Assembly: GCA_965372385.1 (NCBI GenBank)
Contig: CBDVCD010000059.1
Coordinates: forward strand, 1 to 14,791
DNA: 14,791 bases
Origin: JASJBU01 sp965372385
GTDB lineage: Bacteria > Pseudomonadota > Gammaproteobacteria > Chromatiales > Chromatiaceae
Direction: 5' to 3'
Positions 1 through 6,657 of the stretch are shown here, piece after piece (within the stretch, counting starts at the first letter, position 1; every line of letters begins with the position of its first letter). Both the position numbers and the translations under genes were made by a program. A model generated the notes under the pieces. It worked only from the letters and a program-made list of their open reading frames with translations. It had not been told where the DNA came from and made no database searches.

Positions 1-1
1 C

Positions 2-661
2 TGGGAGTTTCTGCGGCGTAATCCGGCATATCGTGACCAGTGGCAGACCTTTATCATGACCTGGCGGGAGTTGGAAGCGGCCTATGGCAAGCCCTCCCAG
101 CGCGATATCGCTGCCTGGAAGCGCGATCCAAGGGCCTGGGTGCCGGCGAAGGAATGTGCCGGGAGTGACTGTAAGGTCGATGGTGACAAGGTCCTGATCG
201 AGTGCGCCCTGGGTGCGCGTTGGGGCTTCTATAAATTCCCGCCAGATCCCGCGGATGATGATCCTGTGGGTGAAGGGCGGCTGACCTGGCGGGAGGTCGA
301 GTCAGTCCCCTGCCTGGTGGGCGTCGATGAGAACTGCCATAGGGAATCGGTGGAAAATGTCCAGGTAAGCTTCGATCTTGCCTTGCCTCTGGTCGCCCAA
401 CTGCTCTCCGCCAAACGCCAACTGCAGATTGAGCAGCGTAGACGTATCAAGTCTGGCTTGATCCTGTCCCCCCGAATCACGGCGCACGGGGAATCGCTCC
501 GCCGCCAGTTGCGCCTGCTCGATGCCTTGGAGGTTGGAGCGGAGCCTGAGCAGATCCGCTTACAACTCTATCCTGATGCGTTCACAAAATTAGCTGAGGA
601 GCGCCGATCGGCGTTAGGGCTGCGGGATCGGGACTATCGCCAACTGCTGTTACTCGAATAG
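2..661 (+). CDS. DUF6499/DUF2285-type regulator of conjugative elements (5' partial)
   Basis: The reading frame is open to the left edge, so the gene starts outside the window. The first residues (WEFLRRNPAYRDQW) resemble the N-terminal signature of DUF6499, a transcriptional-regulator-like domain that normally begins almost at the start codon, so only a few residues are probably missing. The internal ATG at 56 is therefore not the true start. The C-terminal ~50 residues (RQLRLLDALEVGAEPEQIRL...RDYRQLLLLE) fit a DUF2285-like DNA-binding segment. The middle is charged and soluble with no membrane helix. Proteins of this make-up are typically encoded in integrative conjugative elements and conjugative plasmids of proteobacteria, next to relaxase, replication or transfer genes. 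It converges on the small secreted-protein gene, with 7 bp between stop codons. The family call is from recalled motifs; its DNA target is unknown. Confidence 0.72.
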   Translation, partial: WEFLRRNPAYRDQWQTFIMTWRELEAAYGKPSQRDIAAWKRDPRAWVPAKECAGSDCKVDGDKVLIECALGARWGFYKFPPDPADDDPVGEGRLTWREVESVPCLVGVDENCHRESVENVQVSFDLALPLVAQLLSAKRQLQIEQRRRIKSGLILSPRITAHGESLRRQLRLLDALEVGAEPEQIRLQLYPDAFTKLAEERRSALGLRDRDYRQLLLLE

Positions 662-668
662 GGGGCCC

Positions 669-980
669 TTAAAGATAAATTCCCATAGCCAGAAAGAGCA
701 TGCTCAAGATCAGAAAGATGATCGCGGAGGATTTCCACATCGTATAGTTTAGCGTTTGGGCATTTTTATTCTTGGTCACCACTGCAAGCACGCTCGCGAT
801 AAAAAAAAGACCGGCGGCTACATACGCGATTACCTTTAAATATTCTATTTTTATCTTTGTCGAACCTGTGACGCCACTGCCAATGGTTTCAAATTTGTTG
901 GCCAAGACGGGATCGAGACAGAGAAAGGTTAGACCAATAAAAAGCATCAATAAGAGGGTTCTGGAATGGGCTGAACTCAC
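669..980 (-). CDS. Small secreted two-helix membrane protein, VirB2/TrbC pilin-like
   Basis: I choose a GTG start at 980: a GGAG lies 7 nt upstream, and 103 residues result. The frame stays open to 1133, but that extension would translate the arm of the MITE at 1011-1179 and is not credible. The protein begins with a signal-peptide-like stretch (TLLLMLFIGLTFLCLDPVLA, probable cleavage after LA). A short polar segment (NKFETIGSGVTGSTKIKIEY) follows, then two hydrophobic helices (about residues 48-64 and 82-102) separated by a short basic loop (TKNKNAQ). Signal peptide plus two short helices in a ~75-residue mature chain is the layout of VirB2/TrbC-type conjugative pilins. The adjacent DUF2285-type gene supports a conjugative-element origin. 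No other transfer genes are visible and the sequence match is weak, so an unrelated small membrane protein remains possible. Confidence 0.5.
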   Translation of the reverse strand: MSSAHSRTLLLMLFIGLTFLCLDPVLANKFETIGSGVTGSTKIKIEYLKVIAYVAAGLFFIASVLAVVTKNKNAQTLNYTMWKSSAIIFLILSMLFLAMGIYL

Positions 981-1010
981 ATGTTTTCTCCAGTGATTAG
1001 AATAATCCAA

Positions 1011-1179
1011 GCAACTATTCAGCCTCTGTAGGAGCTGCCCATGGCTGCGATTAGCGACGCTAGTCGCTTTGTGTGAAGAGGCCGAAAAGGCTATCGCCTT
1101 TGGTCGCAGCCATGGGCAGCTCCTACGACGCATTTTCCGTGTGAAGACATGGGAATGACATAGGGAGCTGAATAGTTAC
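1011..1179 (+). mobile_element. MITE family A, copy 1 (169 bp, perfect 8-bp target duplication)
   Basis: The ends are GCAACTATTCAGC (left) and GCTGAATAGTTAC (right), an imperfect terminal inverted repeat with one mismatch. The element is flanked by a perfect 8-bp direct duplication TAATCCAA at 1003-1010 and 1180-1187. Inside, a perfect 23-bp inverted repeat (1028-1050 with 1104-1126, starting GTAGGAGCTGCCCATGG) makes a large hairpin. There is no transposase, so this is a miniature element needing a transposase from elsewhere. GTAA ends with 8-bp duplications are what IS66-family transposons make, so an IS66-like source is inferred. It sits 30 bp upstream of the pilin-like gene, where it probably separates that gene from its original promoter. 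Confidence 0.93.
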
Positions 1180-1280
1180 TAATCCAATAGGTAATCCGGG
1201 TCCTTTGTATAGGACAATATGTTGGATATAGCGGAACATCGACTGACCACTTTAACCTTTCGTTGTAAAGATCATGCAAT

Positions 1281-1305
1281 GCAGGGTGGGCGGTGCCCAC
1301 CCTGC
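1281..1305. repeat. Half-copy of palindromic repeat family B
   Basis: A 25-bp palindrome (GCAGGGTGGGC ... GCCCACCCTGC) corresponds to one hairpin of the 68-bp family B repeat. It lies about 95 bp past the tetR stop and could form a stem in that mRNA, but no T-run follows, so a terminator is not claimed. The rest of 1188-1399 shows no convincing gene. Confidence 0.8.
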
Positions 1306-1399
1306 CAGAAACAACCAATGAATTTCGTATTGATCTACCGCTTATGCAATGAAATCGGTTTTACCAAGGGGGTTGGCAGCTTCCCTCTCCCAAGATGTC

Positions 1400-2008
1400 T
1401 CAGTGCTGTGCTGGCCTCAGCGTAGTCAGATAAGCCGCAAGCTGTGAGCGGCAGGCCGCCCACTGTTCGGCTGACTGTTCCACCTTGTATATACCGATGC
1501 AGCCTTCAAGTACCGCAATCACAAAACGTGAAACGGCGCGGCTGTCGATCTCATCCCGGATGTAACCAGGCTTTTTACTCTGTTCGAATACTGTCGTGAA
1601 CGCCTCGATCCAGTTGTCGATTAATCGGGCGATGCGTTGCCGAAAACCTGCGTCCTGGGTCGACATCTCCTGGGCCAGGTTATTCAAAGGGCAGCCATGC
1701 TCACGCATGGCAGGCGGGATACGCTCTCCCAGGGTATCCAGCATGCGGGGCAGATCCTCTACTGGATCCACTATTTTGGAAAGGGGTTCGAGCCAGACCG
1801 ACTCGATCAGTGGCTTGATCTGTTCCTCCAATACCGCATAACCCAGTTCCTTTTTGCTGCCGAAGTGGTGATAAAAGGCACCCTTCTGCAGGCCGGACAG
1901 ACGTAGCACCTCATCGACCCGCATGCCCTGGAATCCATGAGCATGGATCTCCTGAAAGGCGGTCTGGAGCAGGCGCTCACGGGTTTGTCGCGGATTTCTG
2001 GCTGCCAT
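1400..2008 (-). CDS. TetR/AcrR-family transcriptional repressor with Cys106
   Basis: The protein has 202 residues, standard for the family. The N-terminal helix-turn-helix spans about residues 8-54, with the signature GLQKGAFYHHFGSKKELGYA. The C-terminal ligand domain contains REHGCPLNNLAQEM, with a cysteine at residue 106. The motif GC-x-NLAQE and the cysteine position recall NemR-type regulators, where Cys106 senses reactive electrophiles; applying this here is inference. The ATG at 2008 has a GAGGT-type ribosome site about 8 nt upstream. The gene diverges from the RND exporter, and the shared gap holds two operator-like sites containing NemR-like AGAC/GGTCT half-sites. It therefore most likely represses the exporter operon until an inducer, perhaps an exported compound, binds. 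The ligand is unknown. Confidence 0.9.
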   Translation of the reverse strand: MAARNPRQTRERLLQTAFQEIHAHGFQGMRVDEVLRLSGLQKGAFYHHFGSKKELGYAVLEEQIKPLIESVWLEPLSKIVDPVEDLPRMLDTLGERIPPAMREHGCPLNNLAQEMSTQDAGFRQRIARLIDNWIEAFTTVFEQSKKPGYIRDEIDSRAVSRFVIAVLEGCIGIYKVEQSAEQWAACRSQLAAYLTTLRPAQH

Positions 2009-2085
2009 TGTCTGCTACCTCATTGATGCTACTTTGTCAGATTAGAAATCTGAAATGCTTTCCCTGGCTATCTTGCATGAAGGTT

Positions 2086-2185
2086 CCTTCTCCCTACAGG
2101 GAGAAAGACAGGATGAGGGGGATTAAAAGGAAAGCTGCCTTATATAAACCCCCTCACCCCGTCCCTCTCCCGCGAGGAGAGGGGG
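2086..2185 (-). repeat. Family D double-hairpin repeat, diverged short copy
   Basis: Two hairpins (CCTTCTCCCTacAGGGAGAA and CTCTCCCgcgAGGAGAG) are joined by a linker with the complementary blocks ATGAGGGGG and CCCCCTCA. The same order of hairpins and linker, in inverse orientation, is seen at 10999-11228 and 11524-11753. It fills about a third of the tetR-RND intergenic region. No coding function is seen. Confidence 0.75.
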
Positions 2186-2255
2186 CATATGATCAGGCCT
2201 CTAGATAATCTGACATAGCAGGATTAAGCAATATGAAATTTCCTTACACCAAGTA

Positions 2256-2275
2256 TAGACAAACTAGTTGGTCTG
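2256..2275. promoter_or_regulatory. Operator-like palindrome 1 for the divergent TetR regulator
   Basis: AGACAAACTAGTTGGTCT (2257-2274) is one base away from a perfect 18-bp palindrome centred on CTAG. It lies in the divergent gap between tetR and the RND gene, where TetR proteins usually bind. The AGACC/GGTCT half-sites resemble the NemR box but with a wider centre. Binding by the neighbouring TetR is inferred. Confidence 0.65.
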
Positions 2276-2290
2276 TTCTATCCTTTGATC

Positions 2291-2309
2291 AAACAGACTA
2301 GTTGGTCTG
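2291..2309. promoter_or_regulatory. Operator-like site 2, same core as site 1
   Basis: The 13-mer ACTAGTTGGTCTG of site 1 (2263-2275) recurs exactly at 2297-2309, 34 bp downstream. The left half is more degenerate (AAACAGA), although CAGAC/GTCTG also pair as an inverted repeat here. Two sites at this spacing suggest two bound TetR dimers or control of two promoters. The RND start codon is 57 bp further on. Confidence 0.65.
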
Positions 2310-2366
2310 ATGTTTGGATGGTTTGAAATGCCCATCCTGGCGGCAAAAAGAGAGGAGAAAAACGGC

Positions 2367-4766
2367 ATGACTCACGACAACCCGAAACAGACCCGCGCTT
2401 GGCGGCTATTCTGGTGGATTACTGCTTTCCCAAAGAGATTTATCTTGCTGGGGTTGGTGCTGATCATCGCCTGCGCCGTCTTCATCCCGTCCCTGGTCAA
2501 GGACACCCGTTCGGATGCCTTCCTGCCGGATGACGAACCGGCGCTGGTCTATCGCGATAAGGTCAAGGAGATCTTCGGCCTCACCGATCCGATGGTGATC
2601 GCCGTGCTCAACGAAGGTCCGCGGGGCGTATTCAATCCGCATACCCTGGGGTTGGTGGGCTGGCTGACTGAAGCGGTCAGCAAACTGGACAACGTGGACC
2701 CCGACCGAGTCACCAGTCTCGCCACCGAGAACAATATCACAGGCGATGAGGAGGGGATGCGGGTAGAGCCTTTCTGGGAGGTGGCGCCCGACAGTCAGGC
2801 GCAGGCCGACAGGGTGCGGGCCGCGGTCATGGACTTCCCGCTCTATCTGGGCAGTCTGGTCGCGGAAGATGGCAGTGGCACCCTGATCCTGGTCGAGGTG
2901 CTCGACCCGGCTCGCGCGCAACCGCTCTATCAACAGCTATTGGCGCTGGCTGAGCAGGCCTCCACGCTGGCTGGCGAACAGATTCACATTGCAGGAGAGG
3001 GGGCGGTCAGCGGTTATCTGGGCAGCTACATCGATGCCGATGCCCAGCGGCTGAATCCGCTGGCAGCCCTGATCATCACCCTGGTGCTTTTCATGGCCTT
3101 TCGTACCCTGCGCGGCGCACTGCTGCCCAATTTCGTGGTACTGGCCACTGTGGCCTCGGCCCTGGGTCTGATGGCCGCTGCCGGGGTGAGCTTCTTCGTC
3201 ATCACCAATGGTCTGCTGCCGGTGCTCATCGGTATTGCCGTGGCCGACTCCATTCACATCTTCAGCCAGTACTACGAGGAGCAGGCCCGCCACCCGGAGG
3301 AGAGTCCGCGCAAGATCGTGGTGCGTACCATGGTGCACATGTGGCGCCCCATCAGCATGACCACCCTGACGACCCAGGCCGGATTTCTGGGCCTCTATCT
3401 GGCCTCGGTGATGCCGCCCATGAAGTATTTCGGTCTGTTCGCCATGGTGGGCGTGGGTGCTGCCTGGCTCTTCTCCATGACCGTGGTGCCGGGCTGGTTG
3501 AGTCTGCTGAAGCTCAGGCCCAGCCCGGCCTATCGCTCTGAGGCCTCGCAGGGCGCTGCCCGGGCCGATGCCTTTGGTCGCATCATGACCGTGTTTGGCA
3601 GGGGTGTAGTGCGGCGTCCCGGGATGGTGTTGATGCTTGCCGCCATCCTGGGTGTCGTGGGCATCTACGGCGCCACTCAGTTGGAGCTCAACGAGGCGCG
3701 CATTCGGGTGTTTCAAAAAGACGAGCCCATCGTCCAGGCGGATCGCACGATCAACCGGGTATTCGACGGGGTGCACTATCTCGACATCCTGATCGAAACG
3801 CCGCAGGCCGAGGATATCTTCAAGCCGGAAAACCTCGAGCGCATCGAGGCACTGCAGGCCTATCTCGAAGGCCTGCCCCATGTGGGCGGCAGCACATCGG
3901 TGGTGGATTATCTCAAGCAGATGAACCGCTCACTGAATGAAGGTCGGGCGGATGCCTATGCCTTGCCGAATGACAAGGATCTGATCGCCCAGTATTTCCT
4001 GCTCTATTCGGCCAGTGGTGATCCAACCGACTTCCAGGAGGAGGTGGACTACGACTACCGCCTGGCCAATCTTCGGGTCAGTTTGGATTCGGGCAAGTAC
4101 TCGGATGAGAAGGTCGTGATCGAGGCCGCCCGGGACTATATCGACAGGACCTTCAACGCCCCCGATATTACCGCCAACCTCTCCGGCCGGGTCAATGTGG
4201 ACTACCACTGGATCAAACGCCTGGGCGACACCAACTGGGGCAGCGTGGCGGTTGCCCTGTTGCTGGTCTGGTTGATGGCCTCACTGGCCTTCCGCTCCCT
4301 GGTGGCCGGTTTTGTCACTGTCTTGCCGGTTACCCTGACCGTGTTGTTGGTATATGCGGTGATGGCCTTCAGCGGCATCTGGCTCTCCATCAGCACCTCC
4401 ATGTTCGCTGCCATCGCGATAGGCCTGGGGGTGGATTTCGCGGTGCACACCATCGAACGGTTGGAGGTCCTGCTGCGCGACGAACAGCGTTCTTTGGACG
4501 AATCGATCAGCCTGCTCTTCCCCTCCACCGGCCGGGCGCTGCTGTTCAACTTCCTGGCGTTGGCCCTGGGTTTTGCGGTGTTGGCCAGCAGCAAGGTGGT
4601 TGTCCTGCAGGAGTTCGGCAGCATCGTCGCATTGGCGGTCACGCTGAGCTTCCTGACTAGCCTCAGCCTGTTGCCTGCCATCGTGAAGGTTTTCCGGCCG
4701 CGTTTCCTGGGTTTTGCAAAAGGGCTGCAACCCAGGGCGATGCAACCGGAAACCTCGCGGGTTTGA
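2367..4766 (+). CDS. RND-superfamily exporter, MMPL/COG1033 type
   Basis: The start at 2367 is preceded by AGGAG 9 nt upstream and gives 799 residues, normal for single-chain COG1033-type exporters. An in-frame ATG at 2310 lies on the second operator and lacks a good ribosome site. The architecture is a duplicated half: one N-terminal helix (about 24-45), a large periplasmic loop (about 46-230) and five helices to about 382. The second half then repeats this from about residue 412 to the end. Signatures in equivalent helices are GIAVADSIHIFSQ (Asp294) and GLGVDFAVHTIER (Asp690), the acidic residues expected to carry proton coupling. It should work in the inner membrane. Relatives move lipids, hopanoids and other hydrophobic molecules, often without a separate adaptor. 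The LolA-like and barrel genes downstream fit onward transfer to the outer membrane. The substrate is not visible. Confidence 0.93.
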   Translation: MTHDNPKQTRAWRLFWWITAFPKRFILLGLVLIIACAVFIPSLVKDTRSDAFLPDDEPALVYRDKVKEIFGLTDPMVIAVLNEGPRGVFNPHTLGLVGWLTEAVSKLDNVDPDRVTSLATENNITGDEEGMRVEPFWEVAPDSQAQADRVRAAVMDFPLYLGSLVAEDGSGTLILVEVLDPARAQPLYQQLLALAEQASTLAGEQIHIAGEGAVSGYLGSYIDADAQRLNPLAALIITLVLFMAFRTLRGALLPNFVVLATVASALGLMAAAGVSFFVITNGLLPVLIGIAVADSIHIFSQYYEEQARHPEESPRKIVVRTMVHMWRPISMTTLTTQAGFLGLYLASVMPPMKYFGLFAMVGVGAAWLFSMTVVPGWLSLLKLRPSPAYRSEASQGAARADAFGRIMTVFGRGVVRRPGMVLMLAAILGVVGIYGATQLELNEARIRVFQKDEPIVQADRTINRVFDGVHYLDILIETPQAEDIFKPENLERIEALQAYLEGLPHVGGSTSVVDYLKQMNRSLNEGRADAYALPNDKDLIAQYFLLYSASGDPTDFQEEVDYDYRLANLRVSLDSGKYSDEKVVIEAARDYIDRTFNAPDITANLSGRVNVDYHWIKRLGDTNWGSVAVALLLVWLMASLAFRSLVAGFVTVLPVTLTVLLVYAVMAFSGIWLSISTSMFAAIAIGLGVDFAVHTIERLEVLLRDEQRSLDESISLLFPSTGRALLFNFLALALGFAVLASSKVVVLQEFGSIVALAVTLSFLTSLSLLPAIVKVFRPRFLGFAKGLQPRAMQPETSRV

Positions 4767-4796
4767 GATTCAACACAGCTATCGGAGAACAATCCT

Positions 4797-5639
4797 ATGA
4801 GTACTACAGACATGCAATACAGTGGTCGCCCGACCGCCATGATCACCGGCGGTTCCAAGGGCATCGGGTTCGAGCTGGCGAAACAGTTCGCACGTCATGA
4901 ACATGACCTGGTACTGGTGGCGAGAAATGAGACAGCCCTCGAAAGAGCAGCCGATCAATTGAAGCAGGACCATGGTTGCAAAGTAACCACCATCGCCCTC
5001 GATCTGAGCGCGAATGCTGCGCCGGCGGAGCTCTTAAGGCAATTGGAAGCCAAGGGCATCCGGGTAAATGTCCTGGTCAACAACGCAGGTGTCGGTGACT
5101 ATGGCCCCTTTGTTGATAGCGATCTGGAGCGCCAGCTCAATATGTTGCGGCTCAATATCCTGAGCCTCACCGCGCTCACCCGGCTGTTTCTTCCCGGTAT
5201 GCTCGAACGGGGCCATGGCCGTATCCTTAATGTCGCCTCGGTTGTGGCCTATTTTTCTGGCGGCCCCAACTGGGCCAGCTATGTGGCCTCCAAACACTAT
5301 GTACTGGCCTTCACCCGGGGGCTGGCGAAGGAACTCAGGGGAACCGGGGTCAAGGCTACGGCGCTCTGTCCCGGACCGAGCGCCACGGACTTTGTCGCTC
5401 AGACGGGTGTTGGCGGTGCCCGCGTCTATCGTTGGATCCCCAAGGTGAGTCCGGCTGGTGTTGCCCGCGCCGCTTATCGCGCGGTCATGGTGGGACGAAC
5501 GGTGGTGGTCCCGGGCCTTATCAACAAGCTCTTTGCCTTCTTGGGCGAGTTGCCGCCGCGGGTGGTTGCGGAAACCGTATTCGGCTTTCTGTCGCGCGAC
5601 TCAGAGGCATCGGTTAAACGGCTCGGGAGAACATCATGA
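4797..5639 (+). CDS. Short-chain dehydrogenase/reductase (SDR), NAD(P)-dependent
   Basis: This is a 280-residue classical SDR. The cofactor loop TGGSKGIG is at residues 17-24 and NNAG at 95-98. The catalytic set is complete: Asn120, Ser148, Tyr162 and Lys166 (YVASK). CPGPSATDF at 191-199 is the usual proline-glycine segment after the active site. There is no signal peptide, so it acts in the cytoplasm. VAR at residues 41-43, after the second strand, fits NADP preference, as inference. It resembles the COG0300 (DltE-like) subgroup. A GGAG site precedes the start, the gap to the RND stop is 30 nt, and its stop overlaps the next start (ATGA). It is therefore co-expressed with the exporter and may reduce or oxidise a carbonyl or alcohol on the exported molecule or a precursor. 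Substrate unknown. Confidence 0.93.
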   Translation: MSTTDMQYSGRPTAMITGGSKGIGFELAKQFARHEHDLVLVARNETALERAADQLKQDHGCKVTTIALDLSANAAPAELLRQLEAKGIRVNVLVNNAGVGDYGPFVDSDLERQLNMLRLNILSLTALTRLFLPGMLERGHGRILNVASVVAYFSGGPNWASYVASKHYVLAFTRGLAKELRGTGVKATALCPGPSATDFVAQTGVGGARVYRWIPKVSPAGVARAAYRAVMVGRTVVVPGLINKLFAFLGELPPRVVAETVFGFLSRDSEASVKRLGRTS

Positions 5640-6448
5640 ATAGCAAAGTAGGCTGGGCACCGCCCACCATCATACTGACCGCTCTGTTTCTGCCAACCCT
5701 GCTGGTTGCGGCAGAACTACCCAGCGGTGATGAGATCGCCAGGAATATCAATGCCCGTGACGAAGGCATTGCAGTCGCCCGTCACCTGAAAATGGAGATG
5801 ACCGACCGCCGGGGCAAGACGCGCACCCGTGAGACCCGTGGCTTTCGCAAATACTACGGGGATGAGAAGCGCACCGTCATCTTCTATCTCGAACCCAGAA
5901 ACGTGAAGGACACGGCCTTTCTTACCTGGGACTACCCCGACGCGGAGAGGGACGACGACCAATGGCTCTACCTCCCCGCCATGCGTAAGGTGCGGCGCAT
6001 CTCCGCCTCCGACCGGGGGGACTACTTCCTCGGCACCGACCTGACCTACGAGGATATCAAGCTGGAGACCCGCGTCTCCATGCAGGACTACCGGCGTAAG
6101 ACCACGGGTGAGGACGAGGTGGATGGTCACCACTGCTACCTGGTGGAATCCACCCCCAGGAGCGAGGAGACGGCCAAGGAGTTGGGTTACGGCCGGGTGG
6201 AGCAGTGCGTCGACAGCAAGATCTGGTTTGTCCGGCGAGCGAAATTCTGGGACCGGGGCGGCAATCCGCTGAAGACAGCCCATTTCCGTGATATCCGTCA
6301 GGTACAGGGCATCTGGACCCAACATCATATCGAAGTGGAGAACCATAAGACCGGGCATCGCACGCGCTTCCTGATCAGTGAGGTGGATTACCAGGGCGGC
6401 GTCAGTGACCAGCTGTTTACCCGGAACGCCCTGCGGCGGGGTTTATAG
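5636..6448 (+). CDS. Periplasmic LolA-like protein (outer membrane lipoprotein-sorting type)
   Basis: The protein has 270 residues with a signal peptide cleaved probably after residue 26 (LLVAA, then ELPSG). The mature part has the conserved block of the LolA_like family (PF17131, recalled): DDDQWLYLPAMRKVRR at about 106-121, then DYFLGTDLTYEDI at 129-141. Two cysteines (167 and 191) could form a disulfide. Proteins of this family usually sit beside RND/MMPL exporters and are thought to carry a hydrophobic cargo through the periplasm, unlike true LolA, which works with LolCDE. The start overlaps the SDR stop by 4 nt with GGGAG upstream, a tightly coupled arrangement. Residues 5-12 (VGWAPPTI) are encoded by half of a family B intergenic repeat, so part of the signal peptide appears to derive from repeat DNA. 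Confidence 0.88.
   Translation: MNSKVGWAPPTIILTALFLPTLLVAAELPSGDEIARNINARDEGIAVARHLKMEMTDRRGKTRTRETRGFRKYYGDEKRTVIFYLEPRNVKDTAFLTWDYPDAERDDDQWLYLPAMRKVRRISASDRGDYFLGTDLTYEDIKLETRVSMQDYRRKTTGEDEVDGHHCYLVESTPRSEETAKELGYGRVEQCVDSKIWFVRRAKFWDRGGNPLKTAHFRDIRQVQGIWTQHHIEVENHKTGHRTRFLISEVDYQGGVSDQLFTRNALRRGL
5648..5672 (+). repeat. Half-copy of repeat family B inside a coding region
   Basis: The 25 bp beginning GTAGGCTGGGCACCGCCC match the first 25 bp of the 68-bp B repeats at 8005 and 8322 with a single difference. The copy lies wholly inside the signal-peptide region of the LolA-like gene and is read in frame. Confidence 0.85.
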
Positions 6449-6476
6449 CTAGTATCCGTCCAGAAACAAGGTCATT

Positions 6477-6626
6477 CCCTCCCCCTGCGGGGGACGCCTC
6501 CAGGGATGGAGGTGGTAGAGCGACGCAGGAAGCCAAAGCCGAGGGCTAGGGTGGGGGCGATCATATGGCGTTGAATTTCATGCCATTACATCCCCTCCCC
6601 CCAGCCCCCTCCCGGTGGGAGGGGGA
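6477..6626. repeat. Diverged family D-like double-hairpin repeat between lolA-like and barrel genes
   Basis: A C-rich then G-rich hairpin (CCCTCCCCCTGCGGGGG) at the left and another (CCCCCTCCCGGTGGGAGGGGG) at the right bracket about 100 bp of non-coding DNA. This is the outline of family D. It occupies most of the 209-bp gap inside the export operon, so the barrel gene may have its own promoter or lower read-through. Confidence 0.6.
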
Positions 6627-6657
6627 GTTTCTGGATGAGCACTAGGGAGGCAAAGAG

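Noticed and set aside
981..1133. N-terminal extension of the small secreted protein to an ATG at 1133
   Set aside because: The added 51 residues would be a translation of the MITE hairpin arm; the GTG at 980 has a good ribosome site and gives a clean signal peptide.
1195..1215. Small hairpin GTCCTttgtatAGGAC as a regulatory RNA or terminator
   Set aside because: Stem of only about 5 bp, with no neighbouring gene end or T-run.
2278..2289. Remnant of repeat B between the two operators (shared 12-mer CTATCCTTTGAT)
   Set aside because: Only 12 bases match and the hairpin arms are absent, so chance cannot be excluded.
2937..3881. Long antisense open frame (314 codons) opposite the RND gene
   Set aside because: His/Gln-rich composition without any domain, typical of the complement of a GC-rich gene with strong codon bias; the RND frame is unmistakable.
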